Origin: Labrys wisconsinensis
Lineage (GTDB): Bacteria > Pseudomonadota > Alphaproteobacteria > Rhizobiales > Labraceae
Assembly (NCBI RefSeq): GCF_030814995.1
Contig: NZ_JAUSVX010000001.1
Coordinates: forward strand, 248,001-312,000
Length of the DNA: 64,000 nucleotides
Reading direction: 5' to 3'
The position numbers and the translations under genes are program-made. This document shows positions 16,348 to 24,958 of this stretch, piece after piece; position 1 is the first letter of the stretch; each line of letters begins with the position of its first letter. The notes beneath the pieces are model-generated. The model saw only the letters and a program-made list of their open reading frames with translations, searched no databases and had not been told where the DNA came from.

Positions 16348-17565
16348 ATGGGCCGACGCGTTCTGGTCACCGGCTGCGGCGCGGTCACCGCCGCGGGCCT
16401 GGGCCTGCCGGCCCTCTGGCATGCGGCGCGCGACGGCGTCAGCGCCGTCCGTCCGCTCGACCTCGCCCGGCCGCTGAAGAGCAATGTGCGCATCGCCGCC
16501 CGCCTCGAGCATTTCGACCCCGCCGCCCATATCGATGCGGCCGTCCTGCCCTTCTGCGACCGCTTCACCCAGTTCGCCCTGGTCGCCGCCGCCGAGGCGC
16601 TGGCGCAGGCCGGCCTGCCCGCCGGCGAACGCCTCGGCCCGCGCACGGCGGTGATCGTCGGCACCGGCATCGGCGGGGCGGAGACCATCGAGGCCGGCAT
16701 CCACAACGCCTATGTCACCGGCCAGCGCATCGACCCCTGGAGCGTGCCGCGGCTGATGCCCAACGCCGCCGCCTCCCAGATCAGCGCCCGCATCGGAGCG
16801 CAGGGGCCCTCCTTCGCCGTCTCCAGCGCCTGCGCCTCCGGCGCGCAGGCGATCGGCCTCGGCGCCCACATGGTGCGCGCCGGCCTGGTCGAGCGCGCCG
16901 TCGTCGGCGGCGCGGAGGCCTGCATCACCGCCTCGGGCATGAAGAGCTGGGAGGCGCTGCGCGTGCTCTCCCCGGACCTCTGCCGCCCCTTCTCCAGGGA
17001 CCGCAACGGCATGACCCTCGGCGAGGGCGCGGGGATCTTCGTCCTGGAGGATGAGGAGACCGCGGCGCGTCGTGGCGCCCGGCCGCTGGCCGAGCTCCTC
17101 GGCTACGGCACCTCCAGCGATGCCGGCGACATCGTCCGCCCCGATCCCGGCGGGGCGGCGGCAGCCATGGCGGCCGCGCTCGCCGATGCCGGCCTTGCCG
17201 CCGGTGCCGTCGACTATGTCAACGCCCACGGCACCGGCACCATCGCCAACGACGCGGCCGAGACGGCGGCCCTGCGCGAGGTCTTCGGCGAGCGGCTCGC
17301 CGCCCTGCCGGTCTCCTCCACCAAGCCGGTGCACGGCCATGCCCTCGGCGCAGCCGGCGCGATCGAGCTGGCGGTGACGCTGGCGGCCCTCGCGGCCGGC
17401 ATCGTGCCGCCGACCCTCAACTGGACCACGCCCGACCCGCGCTGCGAGCTCGACTGCGTGCCCGGCGCGGCGCGGCCGCACCCGATCGGCATCGCCATGT
17501 CGAACTCCTTCGCGTTCGGTGGTATCAACGCCTCGCTGGTGCTGGGCAGGGTCGAGGGCACGTGA
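16348..17565 (+). CDS. Beta-ketoacyl-ACP synthase (FabF/NodE type)
   Basis: 405 residues with the full Cys-His-His triad: Cys162 in SSACASGAQ, His294 in NAHGTGT and His331 in GHALGAAGA. It condenses malonyl-ACP with an acyl primer. The gene begins directly after the ACP stop and its end overlaps the next gene by 4 nt. A KAS paired with a special ACP recalls NodE/NodF or arylpolyene/APE-type clusters, which build unusual acyl chains for envelope lipids. Confidence 0.92.
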   Translation: MGRRVLVTGCGAVTAAGLGLPALWHAARDGVSAVRPLDLARPLKSNVRIAARLEHFDPAAHIDAAVLPFCDRFTQFALVAAAEALAQAGLPAGERLGPRTAVIVGTGIGGAETIEAGIHNAYVTGQRIDPWSVPRLMPNAAASQISARIGAQGPSFAVSSACASGAQAIGLGAHMVRAGLVERAVVGGAEACITASGMKSWEALRVLSPDLCRPFSRDRNGMTLGEGAGIFVLEDEETAARRGARPLAELLGYGTSSDAGDIVRPDPGGAAAAMAAALADAGLAAGAVDYVNAHGTGTIANDAAETAALREVFGERLAALPVSSTKPVHGHALGAAGAIELAVTLAALAAGIVPPTLNWTTPDPRCELDCVPGAARPHPIGIAMSNSFAFGGINASLVLGRVEGT

Positions 17566-17972
17566 CGGACGCGTCGGAACGGGTGGCGCATCTGCATATC
17601 GGACCGATCGAGGCGCGGATCGAGCCGCACGAGGTCGCCGCCTATGCCCGGGCCACGGCGATCGACGGCGAGGCGCCGGAACCGGACCGGGTCCCCGCGA
17701 CCTTCCCCGCAGTCTGGCTGTGGCATCCGAGAGCCCAGGCCGCGGTGGCCGGCGTCGGCGGCGAGGGCAAGGCGCCGGTGCTCACCGCCCAGCGCTTTTC
17801 CTACCGCCAGGCCCTGCGCATCGGCGAGACCTACAGGTTCGAGATCGACCGGCGCGGCGATGCCGCCGATCCCGACGCCTTCGTCATCGAGGCCGTGGTG
17901 CAGACGCTGGGCGGCGAGGTCGCGGCCGAGTTCGCCGCCTCCTACCGGCTCTTCGCCCGCCCGGAGCCCTGA
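17562..17972 (+). CDS. Hot-dog-fold dehydratase-like protein
   Basis: 136 residues, GTG start in the stop of the ketosynthase. The fold pattern (VPATFPAVWLWHP.AQ, then LTAQRFSYRQALRIGETYRFEI and FVIEAVVQTLGGEVAAEF) resembles the FAS1-like N-terminal half of MaoC-type dehydratases. I do not see the catalytic Asp-His motif, which is present in the next gene instead. The two products may form a heteromeric dehydratase. Confidence 0.6.
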   Translation: MTDASERVAHLHIGPIEARIEPHEVAAYARATAIDGEAPEPDRVPATFPAVWLWHPRAQAAVAGVGGEGKAPVLTAQRFSYRQALRIGETYRFEIDRRGDAADPDAFVIEAVVQTLGGEVAAEFAASYRLFARPEP

Positions 17973-17973
17973 T

Positions 17974-18372
17974 ATGGCCGCCTTCGCACCGGGAGAGATG
18001 CTGGCGCCGCTGCGCATCGGCCCGATCACGGCCGGCCGCGTCGAGGCCTTCGCGCAGGCTTCCGGCGACCGCAACCCCATCCATGTCGATGCCGCGGCGG
18101 CGCGGCGCGCCGGCCTGGAGGCCGCGCCGGTGCCCGGCATGCAGCTCGTCGCCTTCATGCACGAGGCGGTCAGCCGGTCGCGCCCGGGCGTCGCGATCAC
18201 CGCCCTGTCGACGCGCTTCCTGGCGCCGGTGGCCGTCGGCGACAGCGTCGAGATCTCGGGGCGGATCGTCAAGGTCGACGCGGCCGGCGCCGTGATGCGG
18301 CTGTTCCTGCGCGACGGCTCCGGGGCCCTCGCCAGCGTCGGCGAGGCGACGCTGGTTCCGGCGGTACCGTGA
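17974..18372 (+). CDS. MaoC-like (R)-specific enoyl hydratase/3-hydroxyacyl dehydratase
   Basis: 132 residues. The MaoC catalytic motif ASGDRNPIHVD is intact (Asp and His of the hydratase-2 motif), followed by PGMQLVAFMHEAV. It interconverts (R)-3-hydroxyacyl and trans-2-enoyl thioesters. It begins 1 nt after the previous hot-dog gene and overlaps the SDR gene by 4 nt. Together they could supply the dehydration step after the ketosynthase and reductase. Confidence 0.78.
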   Translation: MAAFAPGEMLAPLRIGPITAGRVEAFAQASGDRNPIHVDAAAARRAGLEAAPVPGMQLVAFMHEAVSRSRPGVAITALSTRFLAPVAVGDSVEISGRIVKVDAAGAVMRLFLRDGSGALASVGEATLVPAVP

Positions 18373-19172
18373 CGGCGCGCACCATCCTGATCACCGGCGC
18401 GACCAGCGGCATCGGCCGGGCCCTGGCGCTGGCCTATGCCGGGCCGCAGACCGCCCTGCGGTTGGTCGGCCGCGACGCCGGGCGCATGGACGAGATCGCC
18501 GGCCTCTGCCGCGCCGCCGGCGCCGGCGTCGCCACGGCCCTGGTCGACGTGCGTGACCGCGATGGGCTCGGCCGCCGGATCCTTGCCTGGGACGGCGAGC
18601 AGCCGATCGACCTCGTCGTCGCGGGTGCCGGCATCACGTCCGGCCTCGGCGTCGGCCGTGCGCTGGAGACGCCCGAGGCCGTCCGCGCCGTCCTCGCCGT
18701 CGACCTCGTCGGCGTCATCAACACCGTCGAGCCGCTGCTGGCGCCGATGCTGGCGCGCCGGAGCGGCCACGTCGCGGTGATCGGCTCGCTCGGCGCCCTG
18801 CGCGGGCTGCCCTCCTCTCCCGCCTATTCCGCCGCCAAGGCCGCCGTGCACGCTTATGCAGAGGGCATCCGCCCGAGGCTTCGCCGCCAGGGCATCGCCG
18901 TCAGCATCGTCGCGCCCGGCTTCGTGGCGACACCGCTCAACCGCGACATCGTCGCGCCGCGCCCGCTGCAAGTGAGCGCCGAGCGCGCTGCGGCCATCAT
19001 CCGGCGCGGCCTCGACCGGCGCAAGGCGATGATCGCCTTCCCGCTGCCGCTCTATATCGGGCTGCGGCTGCTCGGCTGCTTGCCTCATCGCCTCGGCGAC
19101 GGCATTCTTGACCGACCGGGCATCGAGGTTCCAGAGACGGCGGAACGGGGGAGCACAATCCATGACGTGTGA
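18369..19172 (+). CDS. Short-chain dehydrogenase/reductase
   Basis: 267 residues, GTG start. NAD(P)-binding TGATSGIG near residues 9-16, then GAG in LVVAGAG, the catalytic Ser in VIGSLGAL and YSAAK. After the Rossmann domain comes a hydrophobic C-terminal stretch (AFPLPLYIGLRLLGCLPHRL) suggesting membrane association. In this operon it is the likely ketoreductase for the ketosynthase product, or a 3-ketosphinganine-type reductase if the product is a sphingoid lipid. Both roles are inferred. Confidence 0.85.
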   Translation: MTARTILITGATSGIGRALALAYAGPQTALRLVGRDAGRMDEIAGLCRAAGAGVATALVDVRDRDGLGRRILAWDGEQPIDLVVAGAGITSGLGVGRALETPEAVRAVLAVDLVGVINTVEPLLAPMLARRSGHVAVIGSLGALRGLPSSPAYSAAKAAVHAYAEGIRPRLRRQGIAVSIVAPGFVATPLNRDIVAPRPLQVSAERAAAIIRRGLDRRKAMIAFPLPLYIGLRLLGCLPHRLGDGILDRPGIEVPETAERGSTIHDV

Positions 19173-19193
19173 CATCTGCGGAGCGACGGCGGC

Positions 19194-20330
19194 ATGACCA
19201 TCGTCTTCGACCTCGCCGCGCTCTGGTGGTGCGCGATCATCGCCGTCCTGGTCGGCTCGGCGATCCTGGCGCTGGTGCAGCCCGTCCTCGCCCGCCGCCG
19301 GGCCCGCAATGCCCAGATGCCGCCGATCTCGGTGCTGGTGCCGCTGAAGAGGGACCTGCCGGGCCTGGCTGCGGCGACGCATTCGATCTTCGCCCAGCGC
19401 TACCCCGCCTTCGACGTGACCTTCTCGGCTGCGGAGGAGAGCTCGTCCGCCATCACGACAGTGCTGCAGGCGGCGACGACCTGCCCGGTGGTGGTGCGGC
19501 GCACCCGGTCGCAGCCCGGCGCCATCAATCCCAAGGTCGCCAACCTGATCGATCCCATCGCCACGGCAAGCTACGATCACGTGCTGCTCAAGGACGCCGG
19601 CACCCGGCTCGCCCCCGGAACGCTGCGCTCGATGATGCGCTCGCACGGCCCGGGCGTCGGCCTGGTCTGCGCCGTGCCGGTCGCGACCGACGCAGCCGGC
19701 TTCGTCGCCGACGTCGAGCAGGCGGTGATCAACACCCACGGCGCCCGCTTCCTGCTGGCCGCCTCGGCCCTGCGCCTCGATATCGGCATCGGCGCCGCCA
19801 TGCTGGTGGAGCGCGGCGATCTCGCCAAGGCAAAGGGCGTCGAGGCCATGGCGGCCTCCATCGCCGACGATCACGCCCTCGCCAAGGCGATGCGCGCCAT
19901 CGGCCTGCGCACCGCCTTCGCGGACACGACCGTCGACCAGGCGCTCGGCCGCAGAAGCCTCAAGGCCTTCCTCGAACGGCACCGGCGCTGGATCCTGTGC
20001 CGCCGGCAGGAGGCGCCCGCCGCCTATTTCGCGGAGCTTTTCGTCGGTGCTGCGGCCGGCTGCATCGCCGGCGCATTGGCGGCGCCGGCCTTCGGGCTCT
20101 CTCCCTGGACGATGGTCGGCGCGACGCTCGCCGCCTGGCTGGTGGTGGAGACCGCCCTCGCCCTGATCAAGCGGTGGCCGGTCACGCCGGTGATGCCGCT
20201 GGCCATCCTGGCCCGCGAGCTCGTCCTGCCCGGCCTGTGGTGGTCGGTGCTGCCCTTCCGCCGCCGCGGGGAAGAAGAACCGCTGGAGCCGCGCGTCCGC
20301 TTCGCGCCCGGGCATCACCCGGCTCCATGA
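19194..20330 (+). CDS. GT21-like membrane glycosyltransferase (ceramide glucosyltransferase/HpnI-like)
   Basis: 378 residues. An N-terminal anchor (WWCAIIAVLVGSAILALV) is followed by a GT-A domain: PPISVLVPLKRDLPGL, VTFSAAE, and PGAINPKVANL, which is typical of ceramide glucosyltransferase and hopanoid HpnI relatives. There are C-terminal membrane segments. The usual DSD/DSN motif is replaced by LLKDAGTR, while the later IADDHALAKAM and RRW motifs remain. It probably glycosylates a lipid at the inner membrane. It lies 21 nt after the SDR gene and overlaps the next glycosyltransferase by 4 nt. Confidence 0.75.
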   Translation: MTIVFDLAALWWCAIIAVLVGSAILALVQPVLARRRARNAQMPPISVLVPLKRDLPGLAAATHSIFAQRYPAFDVTFSAAEESSSAITTVLQAATTCPVVVRRTRSQPGAINPKVANLIDPIATASYDHVLLKDAGTRLAPGTLRSMMRSHGPGVGLVCAVPVATDAAGFVADVEQAVINTHGARFLLAASALRLDIGIGAAMLVERGDLAKAKGVEAMAASIADDHALAKAMRAIGLRTAFADTTVDQALGRRSLKAFLERHRRWILCRRQEAPAAYFAELFVGAAAGCIAGALAAPAFGLSPWTMVGATLAAWLVVETALALIKRWPVTPVMPLAILARELVLPGLWWSVLPFRRRGEEEPLEPRVRFAPGHHPAP

Positions 20331-21577
20331 TCCCGGCTCTCGTCGAGGCGGCGGGAGCTCTCGCCGCGCTCGTCCTGCTGGCGCTGGCGACCCAGCATCT
20401 CCTCCTCGCCCGGCGCGCCGAGCCGGATGCCGCCCCGCTCGAGGCCGCCGAGCCGCCGCAGCCCGATCCCGCCGACGCGCCGAAGTTGCTGGTGCAGGTG
20501 CCCGTCTACAACGAGCCGGCCTCGGTGGCCGGCGCGCTGGCGGCGGCTGCGGCGCTGGACTGGCCGCGTGACCGGCTGACCATCCAGCTGCTCGACGATT
20601 CCACCGACGACACCGGCACCGTCGCCGGCGCGGCCATCGCCGCGCTCGCGGAAAAAGGCATCGCGATCGAGCATCTCACCCGGTCCGGGCGCGACGGCTT
20701 CAAGGCCGGTGCCCTGGCGGCCGGGCTCGCCCGCAGCGACGCCGCCTTCGTCGCCGTCCTCGACGCGGATTTCCGCCCGCCTCGCGACTGGCTGCGCCGC
20801 GCCGTCGCCGCGCTGGAGCAGGACCCCGGCGCCGCCTTCGTGCAGTTCCGCTTCGAGTTCGCCAACCGCGAGCAGAACTGGATGACGCGCGTCCAGCAGC
20901 TCACCGTCGACGCCCATTTCCTCCTGGAGCAGCCCGGGCGCCTCGCCCTCGGCGGTCCGATCCAGTTCAACGGCACGGCCGGGATGTGGCGCCGCGCCGC
21001 GATCGCGGATGCCGGCGGCTGGTCGGCGGACACCCTGGCCGAGGACCTCGACCTCGCCATCCGCGCCTTCGCCCGCGGCTGGCGCGCCAGGCTGGTCCTC
21101 GCCCCGCCCGTGCTCTGCGAGGCGCCGGCCGACGCAGCGAGCTGGCGCGTGCAGCAGCAGCGCTGGTCGAAGGGCTTCGTGCAGGTTGCGGTGAAGAGCC
21201 TGCCGCGGATCTGGACGGCGGGCTGGCCGCTGCCGGCCCGGCTCGCCGCCACCCAGCTCGTCTGCCTGCAGGCGGCCTTTCCCTGCCTGGTCGTCGCCGC
21301 CGTCGCCTTCTGCCTCGACGGGACGATCCGCGGCTTCGGCGCCGGGCATGCGGCGATCCTGCTCGCCGCTGCGGCGCTGACGGTGTTTTTCGCCGTCCTC
21401 CTGACCTGGCCGGCCCATCGGCGCTTGCGCGGAGGCGGGGTCTTCCGCTACGCGGTCGTCCTCGCCTCGCTGCCGCCGCTGTTCGCCTATCTCGCGGCGG
21501 CAAATTCCGCCGCGATCGTCGCGGCGGCCTTCCGGGGCAGGCAGGATTTCGTCCGGACCCCCAAGTCCGGATCGTGA
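20327..21577 (+). CDS. GT2 membrane glycosyltransferase, CesA/mannan-synthase-like
   Basis: 416 residues. An N-terminal membrane anchor, then the processive GT2 motifs [38 protein letters not shown] and QQQRWSKGF (QxxRW), then three or four C-terminal membrane spans. Enzymes with this set polymerise or add beta-linked hexoses, for example glucomannan synthases. It ends in DFVRTPKSGS and shares DFVRTPK with the protein encoded at 21706. The ATG overlaps the preceding gene (ATGA). Confidence 0.82.
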   Translation: MIPALVEAAGALAALVLLALATQHLLLARRAEPDAAPLEAAEPPQPDPADAPKLLVQVPVYNEPASVAGALAAAAALDWPRDRLTIQLLDDSTDDTGTVAGAAIAALAEKGIAIEHLTRSGRDGFKAGALAAGLARSDAAFVAVLDADFRPPRDWLRRAVAALEQDPGAAFVQFRFEFANREQNWMTRVQQLTVDAHFLLEQPGRLALGGPIQFNGTAGMWRRAAIADAGGWSADTLAEDLDLAIRAFARGWRARLVLAPPVLCEAPADAASWRVQQQRWSKGFVQVAVKSLPRIWTAGWPLPARLAATQLVCLQAAFPCLVVAAVAFCLDGTIRGFGAGHAAILLAAAALTVFFAVLLTWPAHRRLRGGGVFRYAVVLASLPPLFAYLAAANSAAIVAAAFRGRQDFVRTPKSGS

Positions 21578-21705
21578 GGGGCCCGGGGCGGCTTTCCGCG
21601 ACGGCGCGGCAGCACCGGCCGGCGGCAGCGTCGCCGGCGAGGATGCCGTCCGGACCGCGCGTCCCCCTCGGGACAGGCCTCGACGGGGGATGAAAGCGGG
21701 TTGGC

Positions 21706-23061
21706 ATGTCGATCGTGTTCGTGATCCTGGCCTGGACGGGCCTGGCCCTGGCCGCCCTGTCCGTCGTCGGCTGGGCGGTCACCTTCGGCTCGACGGTCGC
21801 CACCCTGTGCCTGCTCGGGCTGCACTGGCGGCTCAGGCGCGCCGGCCTCGCCGACGAAGCCGCGCGGCTGGCCCGGCCGCTGCCGCCCGACCCGGACCTG
21901 CCCGACGTCGTGGTGCAGATCCCGACCTTCAACGAAGGCACCATGGTCGCCCGCGCCCTGGCCGCGGCGACCGCGCTCGACTGGCCGCAGGACAAGCTGC
22001 ACATCCAGGTGCTCGACGATTCGACCGACGATTCCGTCGCCATCGCCCGCGCCGAGGTCGAGGCCTGCCGCGCCCGCGGCTTCGACGTCGCGCTGATCCA
22101 CCGCACCGACCGCTCGGAGTTCAAGGCCGGCGCCCTCGCCAATGCCATGGGCCTGACGCCGCACGGCTATTTCGCCATCCTCGACGTCGACTACGTGCCG
22201 GCGCCGGACTTCCTGCGCCGGACCATGGCCTGCCTCCTGGCCGAGCCGCAGCTCGGCTTCATCCAGGCACGCTTCGACTATCTCAACGCCGACGCCAACG
22301 CGCTGACCCGGGCCCAGGCGGTGCTGCTCGACGCGCATCTCGCCATCGAGCAGGCGACGCGCAGCTGGGCCGGCCATCCCCTGCCCTTCAACGGCACCTG
22401 CGGGGTGTGGCGGCGCGAGGCGATCGAGCAAGCCGGCGGCTGGCACGGCGACACCCTGGCCGAGGACCTCGACCTCTCCTACCGCGCCTGGCGCCTGGGC
22501 TGGCGGGGCCGCTTCCTGATGACCGTGCCGGTTCCTGGCGAGCTGCCCGACACCATGCCGGTGTGGAAGACGCAGCAGCGCCGCTGGGCCAAGGGCTTCG
22601 GCGAAGTGACCATCCGGACGCTCGGCCCGATCCTCGCCGACCGGACGCTGCCCCTGCGCACGCGGCTCGCCGTCCTGCTGCATCTCGGCGTGTGGTGGTC
22701 GGGGCCCTCCTGGGCGCTGGCGCTGCCGACCGGCGTCGTCGCGATCGTGCTCAACCCGTCGCTGTTCGGCTCGCTCGGCCTGCTGCTGATCGCCCAGCTG
22801 GTGGTCGGCTATGTCATGCTGTTCGCCTTCCTGTGGGCCGGCCGGCGCTCGCTGCGCCCCGCCGCCGCACGCCTCGGGCGCTTCCTCGGCGACTTCGTCG
22901 GCGTGTCGCGCAAGCTCTCCGCGCTGGGCGGCACGGTCGGCGCGGCCCAGCGCGAGGCGATCTTCCGCAAGCGCAGCGACTTCGTGCGCACGCCCAAGAA
23001 CGCGATCAGGAACCCCGGCAGCCCCGGCGACGCCCATGCACCGCAGCCGGGACCGCCGTAG
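21706..23061 (+). CDS. GT2 membrane glycosyltransferase, paralogue of the preceding one
   Basis: 451 residues. [42 protein letters not shown] and QQRRWAKGF give the same processive GT2 set, with an N-terminal anchor and C-terminal spans. The C-terminal DFVRTPK also occurs in the upstream protein, implying an old tandem duplication. It starts 128 bp after that gene and may have its own promoter. The GDP-mannose genes that follow on the other strand make a mannose donor plausible; this is inference. Confidence 0.83.
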   Translation: MSIVFVILAWTGLALAALSVVGWAVTFGSTVATLCLLGLHWRLRRAGLADEAARLARPLPPDPDLPDVVVQIPTFNEGTMVARALAAATALDWPQDKLHIQVLDDSTDDSVAIARAEVEACRARGFDVALIHRTDRSEFKAGALANAMGLTPHGYFAILDVDYVPAPDFLRRTMACLLAEPQLGFIQARFDYLNADANALTRAQAVLLDAHLAIEQATRSWAGHPLPFNGTCGVWRREAIEQAGGWHGDTLAEDLDLSYRAWRLGWRGRFLMTVPVPGELPDTMPVWKTQQRRWAKGFGEVTIRTLGPILADRTLPLRTRLAVLLHLGVWWSGPSWALALPTGVVAIVLNPSLFGSLGLLLIAQLVVGYVMLFAFLWAGRRSLRPAAARLGRFLGDFVGVSRKLSALGGTVGAAQREAIFRKRSDFVRTPKNAIRNPGSPGDAHAPQPGPP

Positions 23062-23088
23062 GCGTCTTACGGGGATAAGTGAGGCGGC

Positions 23089-23377
23089 CCGTCATGGCCG
23101 GACTTGATCCCATAGGCGCTAAGATAAGGTCTGCCGGGAGGCAAATATCGCGCTGTGCGTGACGCGCCTTTGTAAGATTTGCACGACGCCTGTGCCCTCC
23201 CTCCCCCTTGTGGGGAGGGATAAAGGGTGGGGGTCGTGGGCATAAGTCTCGACATATCCTGATGGACCCCCACCCCTAACCCCTCCCCACAAGGGGGAGG
23301 GGATTGATCGACGTCGCGCCCAACTGGCTACTGCGTTCTTATCTTAGCGCCTATGGGACTTGATCCGACCATGACGG
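23089..23377. repeat. MITE-like palindromic element
   Basis: The outer 38-bp ends at 23091-23128 and 23338-23375 are inverted copies with 32 of 38 bases matching; the inner 20 bp (23109-23128 and 23338-23357, core CATAGGCGCTAAGATAAG) match perfectly. An inner pair of arms at about 23195-23235 and 23265-23302, made of CCCCCTTGTGGGG-type blocks, also pairs. No gene and no clear target duplication are seen. The inner part is related to the repeat at 46014-46149. The whole gap between the glycosyltransferase and phosphomannomutase genes is this element plus short flanks. Confidence 0.75.
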
Positions 23378-23425
23378 CAGAAAGCGCAGTGCGCTTATCT
23401 GCAGATGCCCTCTCGGGGCTGCCCC

Positions 23426-24958
23426 TCAGATCGTCTGATTGTAGGCCCCGACTTCCGGGTTCTCCCGGATCACGGCATCGAGGTCGTGGAACATCGCCCG
23501 CTTCTTGTCCTCGGACACCGGGCTTTCCACCACCACGACCAGCTCGGGCTTGTTGGAGGAGGCGCGCACCAGGCCCCAGGTGCCGTCCTCCGTGACGATG
23601 CGCACGCCGTTGACGGTGATGAGGTCGACGATGCGGTTGCCGGCCATCGTCTCGCCCTCCGCCTGCTTGGCGTGGATGCGCGCGATGATGCGCTCGATCA
23701 CGCCGTACTTCACCTCGTCGCCGCAATGGGGCGACATGGTCGGCGAGCCGTAGGTCTTGGGCAGGGCGCGGTAGAGGTCGGCCATGCTCCTGCCGGGGTT
23801 GCGGTCGAGCATGTCGAGCACCGCGATGCCGGTCACCATGCCGTCGTCATAGCCGCGGCCTACGGGAGCGTTGAAGAAGAAATGGCCGGACTTCTCGAAG
23901 CCCGCCAGGGCCTTGAGGTCGCGCACCCGCCGCTTGATGTAGGAATGGCCGGTCTTCCAGTAGTCGGTGACGACGCGCCGCTCGGCCAGCACCGGATCGG
24001 TCTGGTAGAGGCCGGTCGACTTGACGTCGACCACGAAGGTCGCGCCGGGATGCAGCGAGGAGAGATCGCGCGCCAGCATCACGCCGATCTTGTCGGCGAA
24101 GATCTCCTCGCCCTCGTCGTCGACCACGCCGCAGCGGTCGCCGTCGCCGTCGAAGCCGAGCCCGACATCCGCCTTGTGCTCGCGCACCGCCGCGGCGATG
24201 GCGTGCAGCATCGCCATGTCCTCGGGGTTGGGATTGTAGCGCGGGAAGGTGAAGTCGAGCTCGCAGTCGAGCCGGACCACCTCGCAGCCCAGCGCTTCGA
24301 GGATCTGCGGCGCGAAGGCGCCGGCCGTGCCGTTGCCGCAGGCCGCCACCACCTTGAGCTTGCGCGTGAGCTTCGGCCGGTCGGTGAGGTCGGCGATATA
24401 GCGTTCGGGGAAGCCCTCGTGGAAGCGGTAGGCACCGCCGCCCCTGAGATCATAGGCGCCGGCGAGGACGATCTCCTTCAGCCGTCCCATCTCCTCCGGG
24501 CCGAAGGTGACGGGCCGGTCGCAGCCCATCTTCACGCCGGTCCAGCCATTGTCGTTGTGCGAGGCCGTCACCATCGCCACGGCCGGCACGTCGAGCGCGA
24601 ACTGGGCGAAATAGGCCATCGGCGACAAGGCGAGGCCGATATCGTGCACCGTGCAGCCAGCCGCCATCAGGCCGCTGGTCAGCGCCTGCTTGATGGCGGA
24701 GGAATAGCTGCGGAAATCGTGGCCGGTCACCACCTCGCGCGGGCGGCCGAGCTCGCCGAGCAGCGTGCCGAGGCCCATGCCGAGCGCCTGGACGCCCATC
24801 AGGTTGAGCTCGGGCGGCACCTTGGAGGCGGGGTGGCCGAACCACCAGCGCGCATCATATTCGCGAAAGCCCGTCGGCTTGACCAGCGGGGTGGATTCGA
24901 ACGCAGCCGTGTTCGGCGCCAGCGCGGACGCCGGCTTGGGAAAGAAGGAAGCAGTCAC
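23426..24958 (-). CDS. Phosphomannomutase/phosphoglucomutase
   Basis: 510 residues. The phosphoserine loop TASHNDNGWTG, the metal loop FDGDGDRCG and the C-terminal sugar-phosphate loop RASSNKPE are all present, as in ManB/AlgC/ExoC enzymes. It converts mannose-6-phosphate to mannose-1-phosphate (and often the glucose phosphates) in the cytosol. The start overlaps the stop of the guanylyltransferase gene by 4 nt, so the pair makes GDP-mannose for the surrounding glycosyltransferases. Confidence 0.92.
   Translation of the reverse strand: MTASFFPKPASALAPNTAAFESTPLVKPTGFREYDARWWFGHPASKVPPELNLMGVQALGMGLGTLLGELGRPREVVTGHDFRSYSSAIKQALTSGLMAAGCTVHDIGLALSPMAYFAQFALDVPAVAMVTASHNDNGWTGVKMGCDRPVTFGPEEMGRLKEIVLAGAYDLRGGGAYRFHEGFPERYIADLTDRPKLTRKLKVVAACGNGTAGAFAPQILEALGCEVVRLDCELDFTFPRYNPNPEDMAMLHAIAAAVREHKADVGLGFDGDGDRCGVVDDEGEEIFADKIGVMLARDLSSLHPGATFVVDVKSTGLYQTDPVLAERRVVTDYWKTGHSYIKRRVRDLKALAGFEKSGHFFFNAPVGRGYDDGMVTGIAVLDMLDRNPGRSMADLYRALPKTYGSPTMSPHCGDEVKYGVIERIIARIHAKQAEGETMAGNRIVDLITVNGVRIVTEDGTWGLVRASSNKPELVVVVESPVSEDKKRAMFHDLDAVIRENPEVGAYNQTI

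Noticed and set aside
17214-20318. A 1034-codon minus-strand open frame opposite the ketosynthase to glycosyltransferase genes
   Set aside because: It has no recognisable domain and lies antisense to several genes with full catalytic motifs.
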